Source: Candidatus Woodwardiibium gallinarum (lineage in GTDB: Bacteria > Bacillota > Clostridia > Oscillospirales > CAG-382). Taken from it: a stretch of 64,000 nt of DNA. Below, in pieces: positions 48,934 through 59,086 of this stretch. The stretch is taken from assembly GCA_904419545.1 (NCBI GenBank), contig CAJFRY010000001.1, positions 1 through 64,000 of the forward strand, read 5' to 3'. Both the position numbers and the translations under genes were made by a program. Within the stretch, counting starts at the first letter, position 1. Each line of letters begins with the position of its first letter. The notes beneath the pieces were generated by a model that worked only from the letters and a program-made list of their open reading frames with translations, had not been told where the DNA came from and did no database searches.

Positions 48934-49560
48934 ATGCCAGTAATTGATGTTTACAATATGGAGGGCAAAACCTGCGGCACGATCGATCTGAACGAGAAGA
49001 TCTTCGGCGCACCGGTCAATGTTCCCGTTATGCATTCGGTGGTCAGAGCATATCTGCTCAACCAGAGACAGGGCACACAGTCCACCCTGACGCGCAGTGA
49101 GGTCGCCGGCGGCGGCCGCAAGCCGTGGAGACAGAAGGGCACCGGCCGCGCCAGACAGGGTTCGACCCGTGCGCCGCAGTGGACGAAAGGCGGTATCGCG
49201 CTTGGCCCCAAGCCCAGGAGCTACCGGGTTTCCGTGAACAAGAAGGAAAAGCGGATCGCCATGCTCGGCGCGCTTTCTTCGAAGGTTTCCTCGGGCGAAC
49301 TGATTGTCCTGGACAATATCGCGCTCGAAGAGTTCAAGACCAAGAAGATCGTTGCGATGCTTGCCGCGCTCGGTGCGAACGGCAAACCGATGATCGTCAC
49401 CGAAAAACCGGATCAGAAGGTGGTCAAATCCGCCGCCAATATCCCCGGCGTCGCCACGGCTCCCGTCAATGCGATGAGTGTGTATGACATCCTCAAGCAC
49501 GACAAGCTCATTCTGACCAAGGCTGCGGTCGCGTCTCTCGAGGAGGTTTACGGAGAATGA
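48934..49560 (+). CDS. rplD: 50S ribosomal protein L4
   Basis: L4 lines the peptide exit tunnel; in several bacteria it represses its own operon. The 208-residue product carries RSEVAGGGRKPWRQKGTGRA and GSTRAPQWTKGG, the tunnel loop. The last 4 bases overlap the start of rplW (ATGA). Confidence 0.97.
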   Translation: MPVIDVYNMEGKTCGTIDLNEKIFGAPVNVPVMHSVVRAYLLNQRQGTQSTLTRSEVAGGGRKPWRQKGTGRARQGSTRAPQWTKGGIALGPKPRSYRVSVNKKEKRIAMLGALSSKVSSGELIVLDNIALEEFKTKKIVAMLAALGANGKPMIVTEKPDQKVVKSAANIPGVATAPVNAMSVYDILKHDKLILTKAAVASLEEVYGE

Positions 49561-49850
49561 AAACAGCATACGACATCATCCTCAAGCCGGTTATCACCGA
49601 GGCTTCCATCGAGGATATGCAGAATAAGAAGTATACGTTCCGCGTCGCCAGAGACGCCAATAAGATTGAGATCAAGAACGCGGTCGAGGAGATCTTCAAG
49701 GTCGAGGTCGACAAGGTGACGACGATCAACATGAAAAGCAAGCCGAAGAGACTCGGCCGTTCCGAGGGAAGCACGAGTGCGTGGAAAAAGGCCATCGTGA
49801 AGCTGTCGGAAGGCTCCAAGACCATCGAGTTCTTCGACAGCCTGATGTAA
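49557..49850 (+). CDS. rplW: 50S ribosomal protein L23
   Basis: L23 sits at the exit of the tunnel, where trigger factor and SRP dock. The 97-residue product has KPVITEASIEDMQNKKYTF and VDKVTTINMKSKPKR. Its ATG overlaps the rplD stop, giving translational coupling. Confidence 0.96.
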   Translation: MKTAYDIILKPVITEASIEDMQNKKYTFRVARDANKIEIKNAVEEIFKVEVDKVTTINMKSKPKRLGRSEGSTSAWKKAIVKLSEGSKTIEFFDSLM

Positions 49851-49868
49851 AGCGGAAGGAGTCAGACA

Positions 49869-50699
49869 ATGGCAACGAAGACATATAAACCGACAACTCC
49901 GTCGAGAAGGAATATGGTGACGCCCTCCTTCAGCAAAATCACGAAAAAGAAGCCTGAAAAGAGCCTCGTCACCGTTTTGAAGAAGAATGCGGGCCGCAAC
50001 AACACCGGCCGCATCACCGTTCGCCATCATGGCGGCGGCAACCGTCAGAAGTACAGAATCATCGACTTCAAGCGGAATTCCGAGGCGATCAACAAGGTTG
50101 TCGCCATCGAATACGATCCCAACCGCACTGCCTATATTGCTCTTCTGCAGGATGAAAGCGGGAAGAAGAGCTATATTGTCGCTCCCGACGGACTGTCGGT
50201 CGGCGATACACTGTATGCGGGCGAACACGCCGATATCAAGACCGGCAACGTCCTGCCCATCGGCGCCATTCCCGTGGGCACCTTTATCCATGCCATCGAG
50301 CTGTATCCCGGCAGAGGTGCGCAGCTTGTTCGTTCCGCCGGCGCCGCAGCGCAGCTGATGGCCAAGGAGAACGGTATGGCGCAGATCCGCCTTCCCTCGG
50401 GCGAGGTCCGGCTCGTACGTCTCGACTGCAGGGCCACCATCGGTCAGGTCGGCAACCTCGAGCATGAGAACATCAAGCTCGGCAAGGCCGGCAAGACCCG
50501 CCACCTCGGTATCCGTCCGACGGTCCGCGGCTCGGTTATGAACCCTGTCGATCACCCGCACGGCGGCGGCGAAGGCCGTTCGCCGATCGGCAGACCTTCC
50601 CCGGTTACCCCGTGGGGCAAGCCTACTCTCGGCTATAAGACGAGAAACAAGAAGGCGCGCACCGACAAGTTCATTGTCAAGCGCAGAAATGACAAATAA
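49869..50699 (+). CDS. rplB: 50S ribosomal protein L2
   Basis: L2 is needed for subunit joining and peptidyl transfer. The 276-residue product has the family signature [20 protein letters not shown] with the conserved His near residue 229, and [19 protein letters not shown] in the N-terminal half. Length and C-terminus are normal. Confidence 0.98.
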   Translation: MATKTYKPTTPSRRNMVTPSFSKITKKKPEKSLVTVLKKNAGRNNTGRITVRHHGGGNRQKYRIIDFKRNSEAINKVVAIEYDPNRTAYIALLQDESGKKSYIVAPDGLSVGDTLYAGEHADIKTGNVLPIGAIPVGTFIHAIELYPGRGAQLVRSAGAAAQLMAKENGMAQIRLPSGEVRLVRLDCRATIGQVGNLEHENIKLGKAGKTRHLGIRPTVRGSVMNPVDHPHGGGEGRSPIGRPSPVTPWGKPTLGYKTRNKKARTDKFIVKRRNDK

Positions 50700-50723
50700 G
50701 TCGGTGAAGGAGGATATTAGACA

Positions 50724-51005
50724 GTGAGCAGAAGCGTGAAAAAGGGCCCTTATGTAGAGGCCAAGCTGTATAACCGTGTTTGCGATATGAACGCCAAGGG
50801 CGAGAAGAGAGTTCTCAAAACCTGGTCGCGTTCTTCCACAATATTCCCCGAGTTCGTCGGACATACGATCGCCGTGCACGACGGCCGGAAACATATTCCG
50901 GTCTATGTTGTGGAGGATATGGTCGGGCATAAGCTCGGTGAGTTTGCGCCTACGCGGACGTTCCGCGGCCATTCCGGCTCGAAAACGTCCAACACGTCGA
51001 AGTAA
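50724..51005 (+). CDS. rpsS: 30S ribosomal protein S19
   Basis: The 93-residue head protein starts at GTG 50724 ([11 protein letters not shown]) behind AAGGAGG and carries [20 protein letters not shown]. It contacts S13 and the P-site region. Confidence 0.97.
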   Translation: MSRSVKKGPYVEAKLYNRVCDMNAKGEKRVLKTWSRSSTIFPEFVGHTIAVHDGRKHIPVYVVEDMVGHKLGEFAPTRTFRGHSGSKTSNTSK

Positions 51006-51031
51006 TGTCGGATTGAAAGGAGGCAGAAACT

Positions 51032-51382
51032 GTGGAAGCAAAGGTGGCAAAGGCGCATCTCAAGCAGTTGCGCATGACCCCCAGAAAGGTCAAGATTGTG
51101 CTTGATCTGATTCGCAATAAGAATGTCGCGGAAGCCGCGGCGATTCTCAAGACGACCAACAAACTCGCTTGCGAAAGCGTAGAAAAGCTCCTCAAATCGG
51201 CAGTGGCAAACGCGGAAACGAACCACGGCATGGACGTTGAAAAGCTCTATGTCGCGGAGTGCTTCGTGACGCCCGGTAAGCTCAAGGGTATGAAACGAGT
51301 GATGCCGCGCGCGAGAGGAAGTGCCTTCCGCATTGTGAAGAGAACCTCGCACGTGACCGTTGTGCTGAAGGAAAGAGATTAG
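51032..51382 (+). CDS. rplV: 50S ribosomal protein L22
   Basis: L22 forms the tunnel constriction with L4. The 116-residue product starts at GTG 51032 (AAAGGAGG upstream) and contains [15 protein letters not shown] and the beta-hairpin [20 protein letters not shown]. Confidence 0.97.
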   Translation: MEAKVAKAHLKQLRMTPRKVKIVLDLIRNKNVAEAAAILKTTNKLACESVEKLLKSAVANAETNHGMDVEKLYVAECFVTPGKLKGMKRVMPRARGSAFRIVKRTSHVTVVLKERD

Positions 51383-51396
51383 GAGGAAGCGAAGTT

Positions 51397-52077
51397 ATGG
51401 GTCAAAAGGTTAATCCGCACGGTCTGCGTGTGGGCGTTATAAAAGACTGGGATTCCCGCTGGTTCGTGAAGGACGAAGTATTCGGCGATACGCTCGTTTC
51501 TGACTACAAGCTCAGAAGGTTCCTGAAGGAAAAGCTTAAGCAGGCCGGTGTCCCCCAGATTGAAATTGAAAGAGACAATGCGAAGATTCGTGTGATCATT
51601 CATTGCGCGAAGCCCGGTATCATCATCGGCAAGGGCGGTACCGAGATCGAAAAGCTCCGTAAGGAGATCGAAGCCTTCGCCGGCAAGCCTGCCAGCGTCA
51701 ACGTGATTGAGATCAAGCAGCCCGACCTCAATGCGCAGCTTGTCGCGGAAAACATTTCCGCGCAGTTGGAGAAGCGCATCGCATTCCGCCGCGCAATGAA
51801 GCAGGCTATCGGCAGAGCCATCAAGCTCAACGCCAAGGGCATCAAAATTATGGTTTCCGGCCGCCTCGGCGGCGCTGAAATTGCCAGAAGCGAGCATTAC
51901 CACGAGGGCACTATCCCGCTCCAGACCCTCAGAGCCGATATCGATTACGGCTTTTACGAGGCGAATACGACCTACGGCAAGATCGGCGTCAAGGTCTGGA
52001 TTTATAAGGGCGAGGTCCTTCCTGAGGTCAAGCGCACCTCTTCGGACCAAGGAGGAAGACGAAATGTTAATGCCTAA
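51397..52077 (+). CDS. rpsC: 30S ribosomal protein S3
   Basis: S3 binds the mRNA entry site through its KH domain. The 226-residue product starts [20 protein letters not shown] and shows [16 protein letters not shown], the KH loop, near residue 70. Its last 14 bases overlap rplP, whose ribosome-binding site lies inside rpsC. Confidence 0.98.
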   Translation: MGQKVNPHGLRVGVIKDWDSRWFVKDEVFGDTLVSDYKLRRFLKEKLKQAGVPQIEIERDNAKIRVIIHCAKPGIIIGKGGTEIEKLRKEIEAFAGKPASVNVIEIKQPDLNAQLVAENISAQLEKRIAFRRAMKQAIGRAIKLNAKGIKIMVSGRLGGAEIARSEHYHEGTIPLQTLRADIDYGFYEANTTYGKIGVKVWIYKGEVLPEVKRTSSDQGGRRNVNA

Positions 52078-52483
52078 GAGAGTCAAATACAGAAGAGTAC
52101 AGCGGGGCCGCCTCAAGGGTACGGCGACGCGCGGCAACAAGATTACGAACGGTCAGTTCGGCCTTGTCGCTACGGAGCCCGCATGGATCACCAGCAATCA
52201 GATTGAAGCTGCCCGTGTCGCTATGACACGTTACATCAAAAGAGGCGGTCAGGTCTGGATCAAGATATTCCCCGATAAGCCGATTACCGAAAAGCCCGCC
52301 GAAACGCGCATGGGCTCCGGCAAAGGCAGCCCCGAGTATTGGGTAGCAGTGGTCAAGCCCGGAAGAGTTATGTTTGAAATGGACGGCATCACCGAGGAGG
52401 TCGCGCGCGAGGCAATGCGTCTGGCTTCCCATAAGCTTCCGATCAAGTGTAAGTTCGCAACCAAGGCTGACCTCGAAAAATAG
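52064..52483 (+). CDS. rplP: 50S ribosomal protein L16
   Basis: The 139-residue product helps shape the A-site; it starts [19 protein letters not shown] and has [17 protein letters not shown]-like text ([20 protein letters not shown]). The start at 52064 has CAAGGAGG upstream and overlaps rpsC by 14 bases. Confidence 0.97.
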   Translation: MLMPKRVKYRRVQRGRLKGTATRGNKITNGQFGLVATEPAWITSNQIEAARVAMTRYIKRGGQVWIKIFPDKPITEKPAETRMGSGKGSPEYWVAVVKPGRVMFEMDGITEEVAREAMRLASHKLPIKCKFATKADLEK

Positions 52484-52493
52484 GAGGTAACTA

Positions 52494-52694
52494 ATGAACA
52501 TCAAAGATATCAAGCAGATGGCGCCCTCCGAGCTTACCAAGACTTTGAGGGAGCAGAAGGAAGAGCTTTTTAACCTTAGATTTCAGCATTCCATCAACCA
52601 GCTCGATAACCCGATGAAAATCGTGGAAACCAAAAAAACCATTGCCCGCATCCTGACGGTTCTTCGTGAAAAAGAACTCAGCGGCAAGGCGTAA
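52494..52694 (+). CDS. rpmC: 50S ribosomal protein L29
   Basis: The 66-residue helical hairpin at the tunnel exit carries ELTKTLREQKEELFNLRFQ and the KKTIARILTVLREKE end. It starts 10 bases after rplP behind AGGAGG. Confidence 0.95.
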   Translation: MNIKDIKQMAPSELTKTLREQKEELFNLRFQHSINQLDNPMKIVETKKTIARILTVLREKELSGKA

Positions 52695-52713
52695 GCGAAA
52701 GGAGTAGGTTGAG

Positions 52714-52974
52714 ATGAATACGGATAGAGCGCTCAGAAAATCCAGAGTCGGCAAGGTCGTTTCCAATAAAATGGACAAGACGATCGTCGTCGCGATCGAA
52801 GGCAGCAAAAAGCATCCTCTGTATAAAAAGATCATCAAGCACACCGTTAAGTTCAAGGCGCACGACGAGAAGAACGAGTGCAATGTCGGCGATAAGGTGC
52901 TGATTATGGAGACACGCCCCATTTCCAAGGATAAGAACTGGCGGCTGGTCGAGATCATCGAGCGCGCCAAGTAA
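52714..52974 (+). CDS. rpsQ: 30S ribosomal protein S17
   Basis: The 86-residue OB-fold protein has [20 protein letters not shown] and [20 protein letters not shown], the S17 signature. GAAAGGAG precedes the ATG. Confidence 0.97.
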   Translation: MNTDRALRKSRVGKVVSNKMDKTIVVAIEGSKKHPLYKKIIKHTVKFKAHDEKNECNVGDKVLIMETRPISKDKNWRLVEIIERAK

Positions 52975-52996
52975 GCCGGTATAAGGAGGACACAAA

Positions 52997-53365
52997 ATGA
53001 TACAGCAGCAATCCTATATGAAGGTTGCCGATAATACGGGCGCGAAGGAGCTGATGTGCATCCGCGTGCTCGGCGGCACCGGCAGGCGCTATGCGGAGAT
53101 CGGCGATGTTGTCGTCTGCTCCGTGAAAAAGGCCTCCCCCGGCGGCGTCGTCAAGAAGGGTGAGGTGGTCAAGGCCGTCATTGTGCGCACGGTGAAAGGT
53201 CACCGCAGACCGGATGGCTCGTATATCCGATTCGACGACAACGCGGCCGTCCTGATCAAAGAAGACAAAAACCCCAGAGGTACCCGTATCTTCGGGCCGG
53301 TTGCCCGTGAGCTTCGCGAGAAGGACTATATGAAGATACTCTCCTTGGCTCCCGAAGTAGTTTGA
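52997..53365 (+). CDS. rplN: 50S ribosomal protein L14
   Basis: The 122-residue product begins [20 protein letters not shown] and carries [20 protein letters not shown] and [15 protein letters not shown]14 forms part of the subunit interface and is the landing site of the silencing factor RsfS. Confidence 0.98.
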   Translation: MIQQQSYMKVADNTGAKELMCIRVLGGTGRRYAEIGDVVVCSVKKASPGGVVKKGEVVKAVIVRTVKGHRRPDGSYIRFDDNAAVLIKEDKNPRGTRIFGPVARELREKDYMKILSLAPEVV

Positions 53366-53381
53366 CAGGAGGTAACCGTAA

Positions 53382-53708
53382 ATGCAAAACGTAAAAAAGA
53401 TGCACGTCAAAACCGGTGATACCGTAATGGTCAGATCCGGAAAGTACGCAAAGGTCATCGGCAAGGTCATCGGCGTGTCTCCCAAGGAAGGCAAGGTTAT
53501 CGTCGAGGACGTTCATAAAGTCCATAAGCACGTCAAGCCCAGAAAGCAGGGTGAGGCGGGCGGCATCATCGAGACGTCGGGCGCAATCTACGCCTGCAAA
53601 GTGCAGCTTTACTGCCCGAAATGCCAGAAGGGCGCGCGCGTCGCACATAAGGTGACCGCGAACGGCGAAAAAATCCGCACCTGCACGCGCTGCGGTGAAA
53701 CTTTATAA
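53382..53708 (+). CDS. rplX: 50S ribosomal protein L24
   Basis: The 108-residue assembly initiator has the KOW motif in MHVKTGDTVMVRSGKYAKV and the tail CPKCQKGARV with RTCTRCGETL. That gives a four-Cys zinc ribbon of the C+ type, seen mainly in some Gram-positives. Confidence 0.97.
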   Translation: MQNVKKMHVKTGDTVMVRSGKYAKVIGKVIGVSPKEGKVIVEDVHKVHKHVKPRKQGEAGGIIETSGAIYACKVQLYCPKCQKGARVAHKVTANGEKIRTCTRCGETL

Positions 53709-53723
53709 GAAGGAGAGACGATA

Positions 53724-54263
53724 ATGGCAAGACTTCAGGAATTCTACAAAAGCGACGTTGCTCCCGCTCTTATGAAGAAGTTCGGTTACAAGAGCCCGAT
53801 GCAGATTCCGCGCCTTGAAAAAGTCGTTGTCAACGTCGGTGCGGGCGACGCAAAGGACAACGCCAAGGCAATTGACAGCATCATCGACGATCTGACAACC
53901 ATCACCGGTCAGAAGGCCGTGCCCACGACGGCGAGAAAATCGGTCTCGAACTTTAAGCTGCGTGCGGGTATGCACATCGGTGCAAAGGTCACGCTTCGCG
54001 GCGATCGGATGTACGAATTTGTGGATAAGTTCTTCTCGCTTGCGCTTCCGCGCGTCAGAGACTTTAAGGGCATCAATCCCAATTCGTTCGACGGCCGCGG
54101 CAATTATACCTGCGGGCTTAAGGAGCAGCTTATTTTTCCGGAGATCGAGTACGATAAGGTCGATAAAATCAGAGGCATGGATATTTGCTTCGTGACGACG
54201 GCAAACACCGACGAAGAGGCTAAGGAGCTTCTTACCCTGCTCGGCGCGCCGTTTGCAAGATAA
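53724..54263 (+). CDS. rplE: 50S ribosomal protein L5
   Basis: The 179-residue 5S-rRNA-binding protein carries [17 protein letters not shown] and [21 protein letters not shown] and ends with [26 protein letters not shown] precedes the ATG. Confidence 0.98.
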   Translation: MARLQEFYKSDVAPALMKKFGYKSPMQIPRLEKVVVNVGAGDAKDNAKAIDSIIDDLTTITGQKAVPTTARKSVSNFKLRAGMHIGAKVTLRGDRMYEFVDKFFSLALPRVRDFKGINPNSFDGRGNYTCGLKEQLIFPEIEYDKVDKIRGMDICFVTTANTDEEAKELLTLLGAPFAR

Positions 54264-54280
54264 CAGGGAGGGCAGACAGA

Positions 54281-54466
54281 ATGGCAAAGACATCGATGAA
54301 AATCAAGCAGCAGAGAGCGCCCAAGTTTTCTACCCGCGCCTATAATCGCTGCAAAATCTGCGGTAGACCCCACGGTTATCTGCGCAAGTTCGGCATCTGC
54401 CGTATTTGCTTCCGGAATCTGTCCTATAGCGGCCAGATCCCCGGCGTGAAAAAAGCAAGCTGGTAA
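54281..54466 (+). CDS. rpsZ: 30S ribosomal protein S14, zinc-binding type
   Basis: The 61-residue short form has CKIC near residue 24 and CRIC near residue 40, the zinc site of type Z S14. The alternative long zinc-free form is not in the window. It starts 17 bases after rplE. Confidence 0.97.
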   Translation: MAKTSMKIKQQRAPKFSTRAYNRCKICGRPHGYLRKFGICRICFRNLSYSGQIPGVKKASW

Positions 54467-54480
54467 AGGAGGACGGATCA

Positions 54481-54882
54481 ATGCAAGTGACAGACGTTGT
54501 GGCGGATATGCTCACACGCATCAGAAACGCCAATTCCGCGAAGCACGAAAAGGTGAACGTTCCGTGCTCCAATATGAAAAAAGCCATCGCGGATATCCTC
54601 GTGGAGGAAGGTTTTATCAAGGGCTATGAGGTCAGCGAAACCGATAACAAGCAGGGTATGATCACGATCACCTTGAAGTATGGCGAGGGCAAGACCCGCA
54701 CCATCGAGGGTCTGCGCAGGGTTTCCAAGCCCGGACTGCGTATTTATGCTTCCTGCAAGGACATTCCGAAGGTCAGAAACGGCCTCGGCATCGCGATCAT
54801 TTCCACCTCGAAGGGGCTTATGACCGATAAGAAAGCCCGTAAAGAGAACATCGGCGGCGAAGTGCTCGCTTTCGTATGGTAA
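54481..54882 (+). CDS. rpsH: 30S ribosomal protein S8
   Basis: The 133-residue product carries [20 protein letters not shown] and [21 protein letters not shown]8 binds the central domain of 16S rRNA and represses the spc operon in E. coli. AAAGGAGG precedes the ATG. Confidence 0.98.
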   Translation: MQVTDVVADMLTRIRNANSAKHEKVNVPCSNMKKAIADILVEEGFIKGYEVSETDNKQGMITITLKYGEGKTRTIEGLRRVSKPGLRIYASCKDIPKVRNGLGIAIISTSKGLMTDKKARKENIGGEVLAFVW

Positions 54883-54898
54883 GGGGAGGTAAACAAGC

Positions 54899-55438
54899 AT
54901 GTCAAGAATAGGCAGAATGCAGATCGCGATCCCCGCCGGCGTGACGGTAGACGTAGCCGATGGCAATGTCGTTACCGTGAAGGGGCCGAAAGGAACGCTT
55001 ACGCAGCGGCTCCATCCGGAAATGGCGATCGAGATCGACGGCGGGTTTGCGCATGTCAAGCGTCCCTCCGATGATAAAGAGCATAAGGCGCTTCACGGAC
55101 TGACCCGTTCGCTTCTGAACAATATGGTCGTCGGTGTGACCGAGGGCTATAAGAAGGAACTGGAGATCAACGGCGTCGGCTACCGTGCGGCAAAGCAGGG
55201 CAAGCAGCTTGTCCTGAATATCGGGTATTCGCATCAGGTCGTCTTTGACGAGCCGGATGGAATTACCTTCGATGTGCCCAATCCCAATGCAGTCGTCGTC
55301 AGCGGCGCCGATAAGCAGAAGGTCGGGCAGATTGCCTCGGAAATCCGTGGCAAAAGACCTCCGGAGCCGTATCTCGGCAAGGGCATCAAGTATGCCGACG
55401 AGAGAATCAGGCGCAAGTCTGGTAAGGCCGGCAAATAA
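54899..55438 (+). CDS. rplF: 50S ribosomal protein L6
   Basis: The 179-residue two-domain protein starts MSRIGRMQIAIPAGVTVDV, contains TVKGPKGTLTQ and ends with the family text PPEPYLGKGIKYADERIRRK. It lies near the factor-binding centre. Confidence 0.98.
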   Translation: MSRIGRMQIAIPAGVTVDVADGNVVTVKGPKGTLTQRLHPEMAIEIDGGFAHVKRPSDDKEHKALHGLTRSLLNNMVVGVTEGYKKELEINGVGYRAAKQGKQLVLNIGYSHQVVFDEPDGITFDVPNPNAVVVSGADKQKVGQIASEIRGKRPPEPYLGKGIKYADERIRRKSGKAGK

Positions 55439-55456
55439 CGGAAAGGAGCGGAAAAT

Positions 55457-55816
55457 ATGGTTAATCGTGTTGACAGCAATAAGCAGCGTCTGAAGCGCCA
55501 TAAGAGAGTCCGGGCGAAGATCTCGGGAACTGCGCAGAAGCCGCGTATGTGCGTTTACCGTTCGTTGAACAACATCTATGTGCAGATTATCGACGATACG
55601 GCGGGAAAGACTTTAGTTTCAGCCTCCAGCGTTGAGCCGGCATTCGGCAATGAGGGCGGCAATAAGGAAAGTGCCAAGAAGGTCGGTGCGCTCGCCGCGC
55701 AGCGTGCAATCGAAAAGGGCATTACCGAGGTCGTGTTCGACCGTGGCGGCTATATCTACCACGGGCGGATCATCGCGCTCGCCGACGGCGCGCGTGAGGC
55801 CGGGCTCAAATTTTAG
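55457..55816 (+). CDS. rplR: 50S ribosomal protein L18
   Basis: The 119-residue 5S-rRNA-binding protein has [20 protein letters not shown] and [24 protein letters not shown] at its C-terminus. AAAGGAG precedes the ATG. Confidence 0.97.
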   Translation: MVNRVDSNKQRLKRHKRVRAKISGTAQKPRMCVYRSLNNIYVQIIDDTAGKTLVSASSVEPAFGNEGGNKESAKKVGALAAQRAIEKGITEVVFDRGGYIYHGRIIALADGAREAGLKF

Positions 55817-55826
55817 GAGGTTCATA

Positions 55827-56330
55827 ATGGCTAAAAAGGTTGATTATTCCGCAATAGAGCTGAAAGAGACCCTTATCGATACCAAACGTGTCTCCAAGAC
55901 GGTAAAAGGCGGCCGTATCGCTCGGTTCTCTGCCCTTGTCGTCGTCGGCGACGGCGCCGGTCATGTCGGCTACGGCCTCGGCAAAGCCGCTGAGGTTCCG
56001 GAAGCCATAAGAAAAGCCATTGAAGCCGCTAAGCGGAACGTCATCGAAGTCTCCGTGAAGGGTACGACCATTCCTCACGAGATCATCGGTGAATTCGGCG
56101 CAGGCCGCGTGCTGCTTAAGCCGGCTTCTCCCGGTACCGGCATCATCGCCGGCGGAACGATGCGCGCAGTTCTCGACAGCGCGGGCATTCGCGATATCAG
56201 AGGGAAATCGCTGCGTTCCAATAACGCCATCAACGTTGTCAAGGCCACGTTTGAGGCGCTTCGTTCGCTTCGCACTGCCGAACAGGTTGCGAAGGCGCGC
56301 GGCATCAGCGTGGAAGCCGTCAACGGCTGA
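55827..56330 (+). CDS. rpsE: 30S ribosomal protein S5
   Basis: The 167-residue product carries the dsRNA-binding-like [20 protein letters not shown] and the S5 C-terminal motif [25 protein letters not shown] 55827 follows AGGAGG by 6 bases; a longer frame upstream is not part of the gene. Confidence 0.97.
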   Translation: MAKKVDYSAIELKETLIDTKRVSKTVKGGRIARFSALVVVGDGAGHVGYGLGKAAEVPEAIRKAIEAAKRNVIEVSVKGTTIPHEIIGEFGAGRVLLKPASPGTGIIAGGTMRAVLDSAGIRDIRGKSLRSNNAINVVKATFEALRSLRTAEQVAKARGISVEAVNG

Positions 56331-56345
56331 GGAGGTAAGTAAAAA

Positions 56346-56528
56346 ATGGCAAAGGTTAAACTGACGCTGGCCAAGAGCCTGATCGGCCGCAAGAAAAATC
56401 AGATCCTCACGGCCAATTCCCTCGGCTTGAAGAAGATAGGCGACACGGTTGTCTCCGAACGGGACAACATACTCGAAGGCAAACTTAATGTGATAGCTCA
56501 CCTTGTCAAGGTCGAGGAAGCTAAATAA
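56346..56528 (+). CDS. rpmD: 50S ribosomal protein L30
   Basis: The 60-residue product ([20 protein letters not shown], then GLKKIGDTV) has normal length. GAGGAGG precedes the ATG. It is followed by an unusually long, structured gap before rplO. Confidence 0.96.
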   Translation: MAKVKLTLAKSLIGRKKNQILTANSLGLKKIGDTVVSERDNILEGKLNVIAHLVKVEEAK

Positions 56529-56534
56529 CATTAG

Positions 56535-56640
56535 AACAACGTATAAGAGGGCGCTCGACGGGTCGTGCCCTACGGGCGGCGGAGGAACGATTCCTCCGTG
56601 CGGCGCAGGCGGCTCCTCAATAGAAAGGAAGGGCATAGTT
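56535..56640 (+). promoter_or_regulatory. Structured gap between rpmD and rplO
   Basis: The 112 bases between these usually adjacent genes hold GGAGGAA-CGA-TTCCTCC (56581-56597), an upstream stem using AGGGC and GCCCT (56548-56570), and the rplO ribosome-binding site. A leader controlling rplO-secY translation, or a processing site, is possible. Confidence 0.4.
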
Positions 56641-57084
56641 ATGAAGCTTCACGAGCTTTCTCCGGCTCCCGGCTCCGTTAAGGATAACTTCCGTAAAGGA
56701 AGGGGCACCGGCAGCGGCAACGGCAAGACCGCCGGCCGGGGCCATAAGGGCCAGAACGCGCGCTCGGGCGGCGGCGTCCGGCCGGGTTTCGAGGGCGGAC
56801 AGCTTCCGATATACAGAAAACTCCCGAAGCGCGGGTTTACCAACCACTTTTCGAAGGAATACGCGATCATCAACCTCGGCCGTCTGGATGAGTTGTTTGA
56901 TGACGGCAGTGTCGTCGATATGGAGACGCTGCTGGCCAACGGTATTCTTCGTAAGGAGTTGGATGGTCTTAAAATCCTCGGAGAAGGTGAGCTGACCAAA
57001 AAGCTGACCGTTAAAGCAAAAGTCTTTTCCGCCAGTGCAAAGGAGAAGATAGAAGCCGCAGGCGGGAAGGCCGAGGTGGTATAA
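56641..57084 (+). CDS. rplO: 50S ribosomal protein L15
   Basis: The 147-residue product starts [20 protein letters not shown] and shows [20 protein letters not shown], the L15 signature. ATG 56641 follows AAAGGAAGGG. It is coupled to secY, which starts 1 base after its stop. Confidence 0.97.
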   Translation: MKLHELSPAPGSVKDNFRKGRGTGSGNGKTAGRGHKGQNARSGGGVRPGFEGGQLPIYRKLPKRGFTNHFSKEYAIINLGRLDELFDDGSVVDMETLLANGILRKELDGLKILGEGELTKKLTVKAKVFSASAKEKIEAAGGKAEVV

Positions 57085-57085
57085 A

Positions 57086-58375
57086 ATGCTGGAAACATTA
57101 AGAAACGCGTGGCGTGTTGACGATATTCGCAAAAAGCTCATTTATACCTTTGTGGTCATTGTGCTTTTCAGAATAGGCTCCGCGATCCCTGTTCCTTATG
57201 TTGACAAAGAAGCATTGGGAGAGTATTTCAGCTCGGCCAGTGTATCCACCTCACTGCTTGGTTATTTTAACCTTCTCTCGGGTGATGCGTTTTCAAAAGC
57301 GACTCTGTTTGCACTTTCGATCTCTCCGTATATCACCGCTTCCATCGTGATGCAGCTTTTGACTGTAGCGATTCCTGCGTTGGAAAGGCTGCAAAAGAGC
57401 GGACCGGACGGGCAGGAGAAGATTAAGCGTATTACCCGCTATGTAACGGTCGCTCTTGCGATTGTCACGGCTTACGGTTATTATCTTACAATTCGGAGCT
57501 TCCTCTATACCACCAACTGGTTTGCGTGCCTTGTTATCGTAGCCGCGTTTTCGGCCGGCGCGTATCTGGTTATGTGGATGGGCGAAAAGATTGATGCCAA
57601 CGGTATCGGCAACGGCATATCGATCATTCTGTTTGTAAGCATTGTTTCCCGTGCGCCGGCGATGCTCTCTTACGGCTGGGAGTATCTTAAATATGCGTTT
57701 GACGGGAATATTGAATATCTCTTCTATCTGATATTCATTGTCCTGTTTATGCTCGCCGTCGTCACCCTTGTTGTTTTCATTACCAACTCGGAACGCCGTC
57801 TTCCCGTTCAGTACGCGAAGCGGCAGGTCGGCAGAAAAATGTACGGCGGCATGAATACGCATCTGCCCATTAAGCTGAATATGACCGGTGTTATGCCGAT
57901 CATTTTTGCCCAGGCCATTGTTTCCATCCCTGCCACGCTCGCACTGATTTTTACAAGCTGGCAAAACGGGATCAACACTTGGTTCTCGGCAGCCAGCAGA
58001 TGGCCGTTCTATGCCATCGTGTACTTCCTGATGATTATTGCATTTGCTTACTTCTACAATTCCATTTCCTTTAATCCCGTAGAGGTGGCGAACAATATCC
58101 GGAAGAACGGCGGAACCATTCTCGGCTACCGTCCCGGCAAGCCGACGGCAGACTACATCAAGAAGGTTCTCAATCGTATCACTCTCATCGGCGCGCTCTT
58201 TCTCGGTTTTATCGCCGTGTTCCCGATCGTGCTTTCGATGACAGGAAATGCTGTATTTCAGGCATTCGCGTTCGGCGGTTCCTCGCTGCTGATCGTGGTC
58301 GGCGTCGCGCTTGAGACGACCAGAGACCTTGAAAGCCAGATTATGATGCGTCATTATAAAGGCTTCCTTGAATAA
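57086..58375 (+). CDS. secY: Protein translocase subunit SecY
   Basis: The 429-residue channel protein of the Sec translocon has ten membrane helices, the first near residues 18-37 and the plug region around YFSSASVSTSLLGYFNLLSG. The SecA/ribosome-binding loop ERRLPVQYAKRQVG lies near residue 235 and the YYxxxFNPVE-like FYNSISFNPVEVANNIRKNG near 320. The length is normal. It follows rplO at once. Confidence 0.98.
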   Translation: MLETLRNAWRVDDIRKKLIYTFVVIVLFRIGSAIPVPYVDKEALGEYFSSASVSTSLLGYFNLLSGDAFSKATLFALSISPYITASIVMQLLTVAIPALERLQKSGPDGQEKIKRITRYVTVALAIVTAYGYYLTIRSFLYTTNWFACLVIVAAFSAGAYLVMWMGEKIDANGIGNGISIILFVSIVSRAPAMLSYGWEYLKYAFDGNIEYLFYLIFIVLFMLAVVTLVVFITNSERRLPVQYAKRQVGRKMYGGMNTHLPIKLNMTGVMPIIFAQAIVSIPATLALIFTSWQNGINTWFSAASRWPFYAIVYFLMIIAFAYFYNSISFNPVEVANNIRKNGGTILGYRPGKPTADYIKKVLNRITLIGALFLGFIAVFPIVLSMTGNAVFQAFAFGGSSLLIVVGVALETTRDLESQIMMRHYKGFLE

Positions 58376-58390
58376 TGTATATTTTTGCAG

Positions 58391-58425
58391 TCGGACGCAC
58401 GGTGAAGCGTTCGCCGTGCGTCCGA
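58391..58425 (+). promoter_or_regulatory. Large hairpin between secY and adk
   Basis: TCGGACGCACGG and CCGTGCGTCCGA form a perfect 12-bp stem with an 11-base loop, extendable past a bulge by TGCA/TGCA. No T-run follows, so it is not a standard terminator. It may tune adk expression or mark an mRNA cleavage site. Confidence 0.6.
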
Positions 58426-58450
58426 TGCAGGGACAGAACGGAGTAGAAGA

Positions 58451-59086
58451 ATGAATATCATTTTTTTCGGCCCTCCCGGCGCCGGTAAGGGCACGCAGGC
58501 GGAGATTGTCAGCAAAAGGCTGCAAATTCCGACCATTTCCACCGGCGCTATGCTGAGAGAGGCCATCAAAAAGGAGACCGCAAGCGGTCTGTCAGCCAAA
58601 AGCTATGTGGACAGCGGTGCTCTTGTCCCGAATGAGGTTGTTATCGGCATCCTCAAGGACAGACTTGCCGAGGAAGATTGCAAAAACGGCTTCATCCTCG
58701 ACGGCTTTCCCCGCACGATTCCGCAGGCAGAGGCGCTGGAAAAAATGGATATCCGCATTGATGTAGTCCTCTCGCTTGAGGTTTCGGATGAAACGATCGT
58801 CGAACGCCTCAGCGGCAGACGTCTTTGCGCTTCCTGCGGCAATCCGTATCACGTCAAGTATAACCCGCCCAAGGACGGCAGCCGGTGTGATAAATGCGGC
58901 GGGGAGCTGATCGTCCGCAGGGACGACGACCCCGCCGTTGTCAAGAGCCGGCTGGATACCTACCACGAGGAAACCGAACCGCTCAAGGCTTATTATGAGA
59001 GTAAGGGAATCCTCAAGAAGATTATCGGCCAGGAAGAAGTCGCGGATACGACGAAACTGACATTGGCCGCCTTAGGCATAGAATGA
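58451..59086 (+). CDS. adk: Adenylate kinase, zinc-binding form
   Basis: The 211-residue enzyme converts ATP and AMP to ADP. It has the P-loop GPPGAGKGTQ (residues 7-16), the AMP site in DGFPRTIPQAE, and a long LID domain with CASC near residue 131 and CDKCGGE near 151, giving the structural zinc site usual in Gram-positives. It overlaps map by 4 bases. Confidence 0.97.
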   Translation: MNIIFFGPPGAGKGTQAEIVSKRLQIPTISTGAMLREAIKKETASGLSAKSYVDSGALVPNEVVIGILKDRLAEEDCKNGFILDGFPRTIPQAEALEKMDIRIDVVLSLEVSDETIVERLSGRRLCASCGNPYHVKYNPPKDGSRCDKCGGELIVRRDDDPAVVKSRLDTYHEETEPLKAYYESKGILKKIIGQEEVADTTKLTLAALGIE

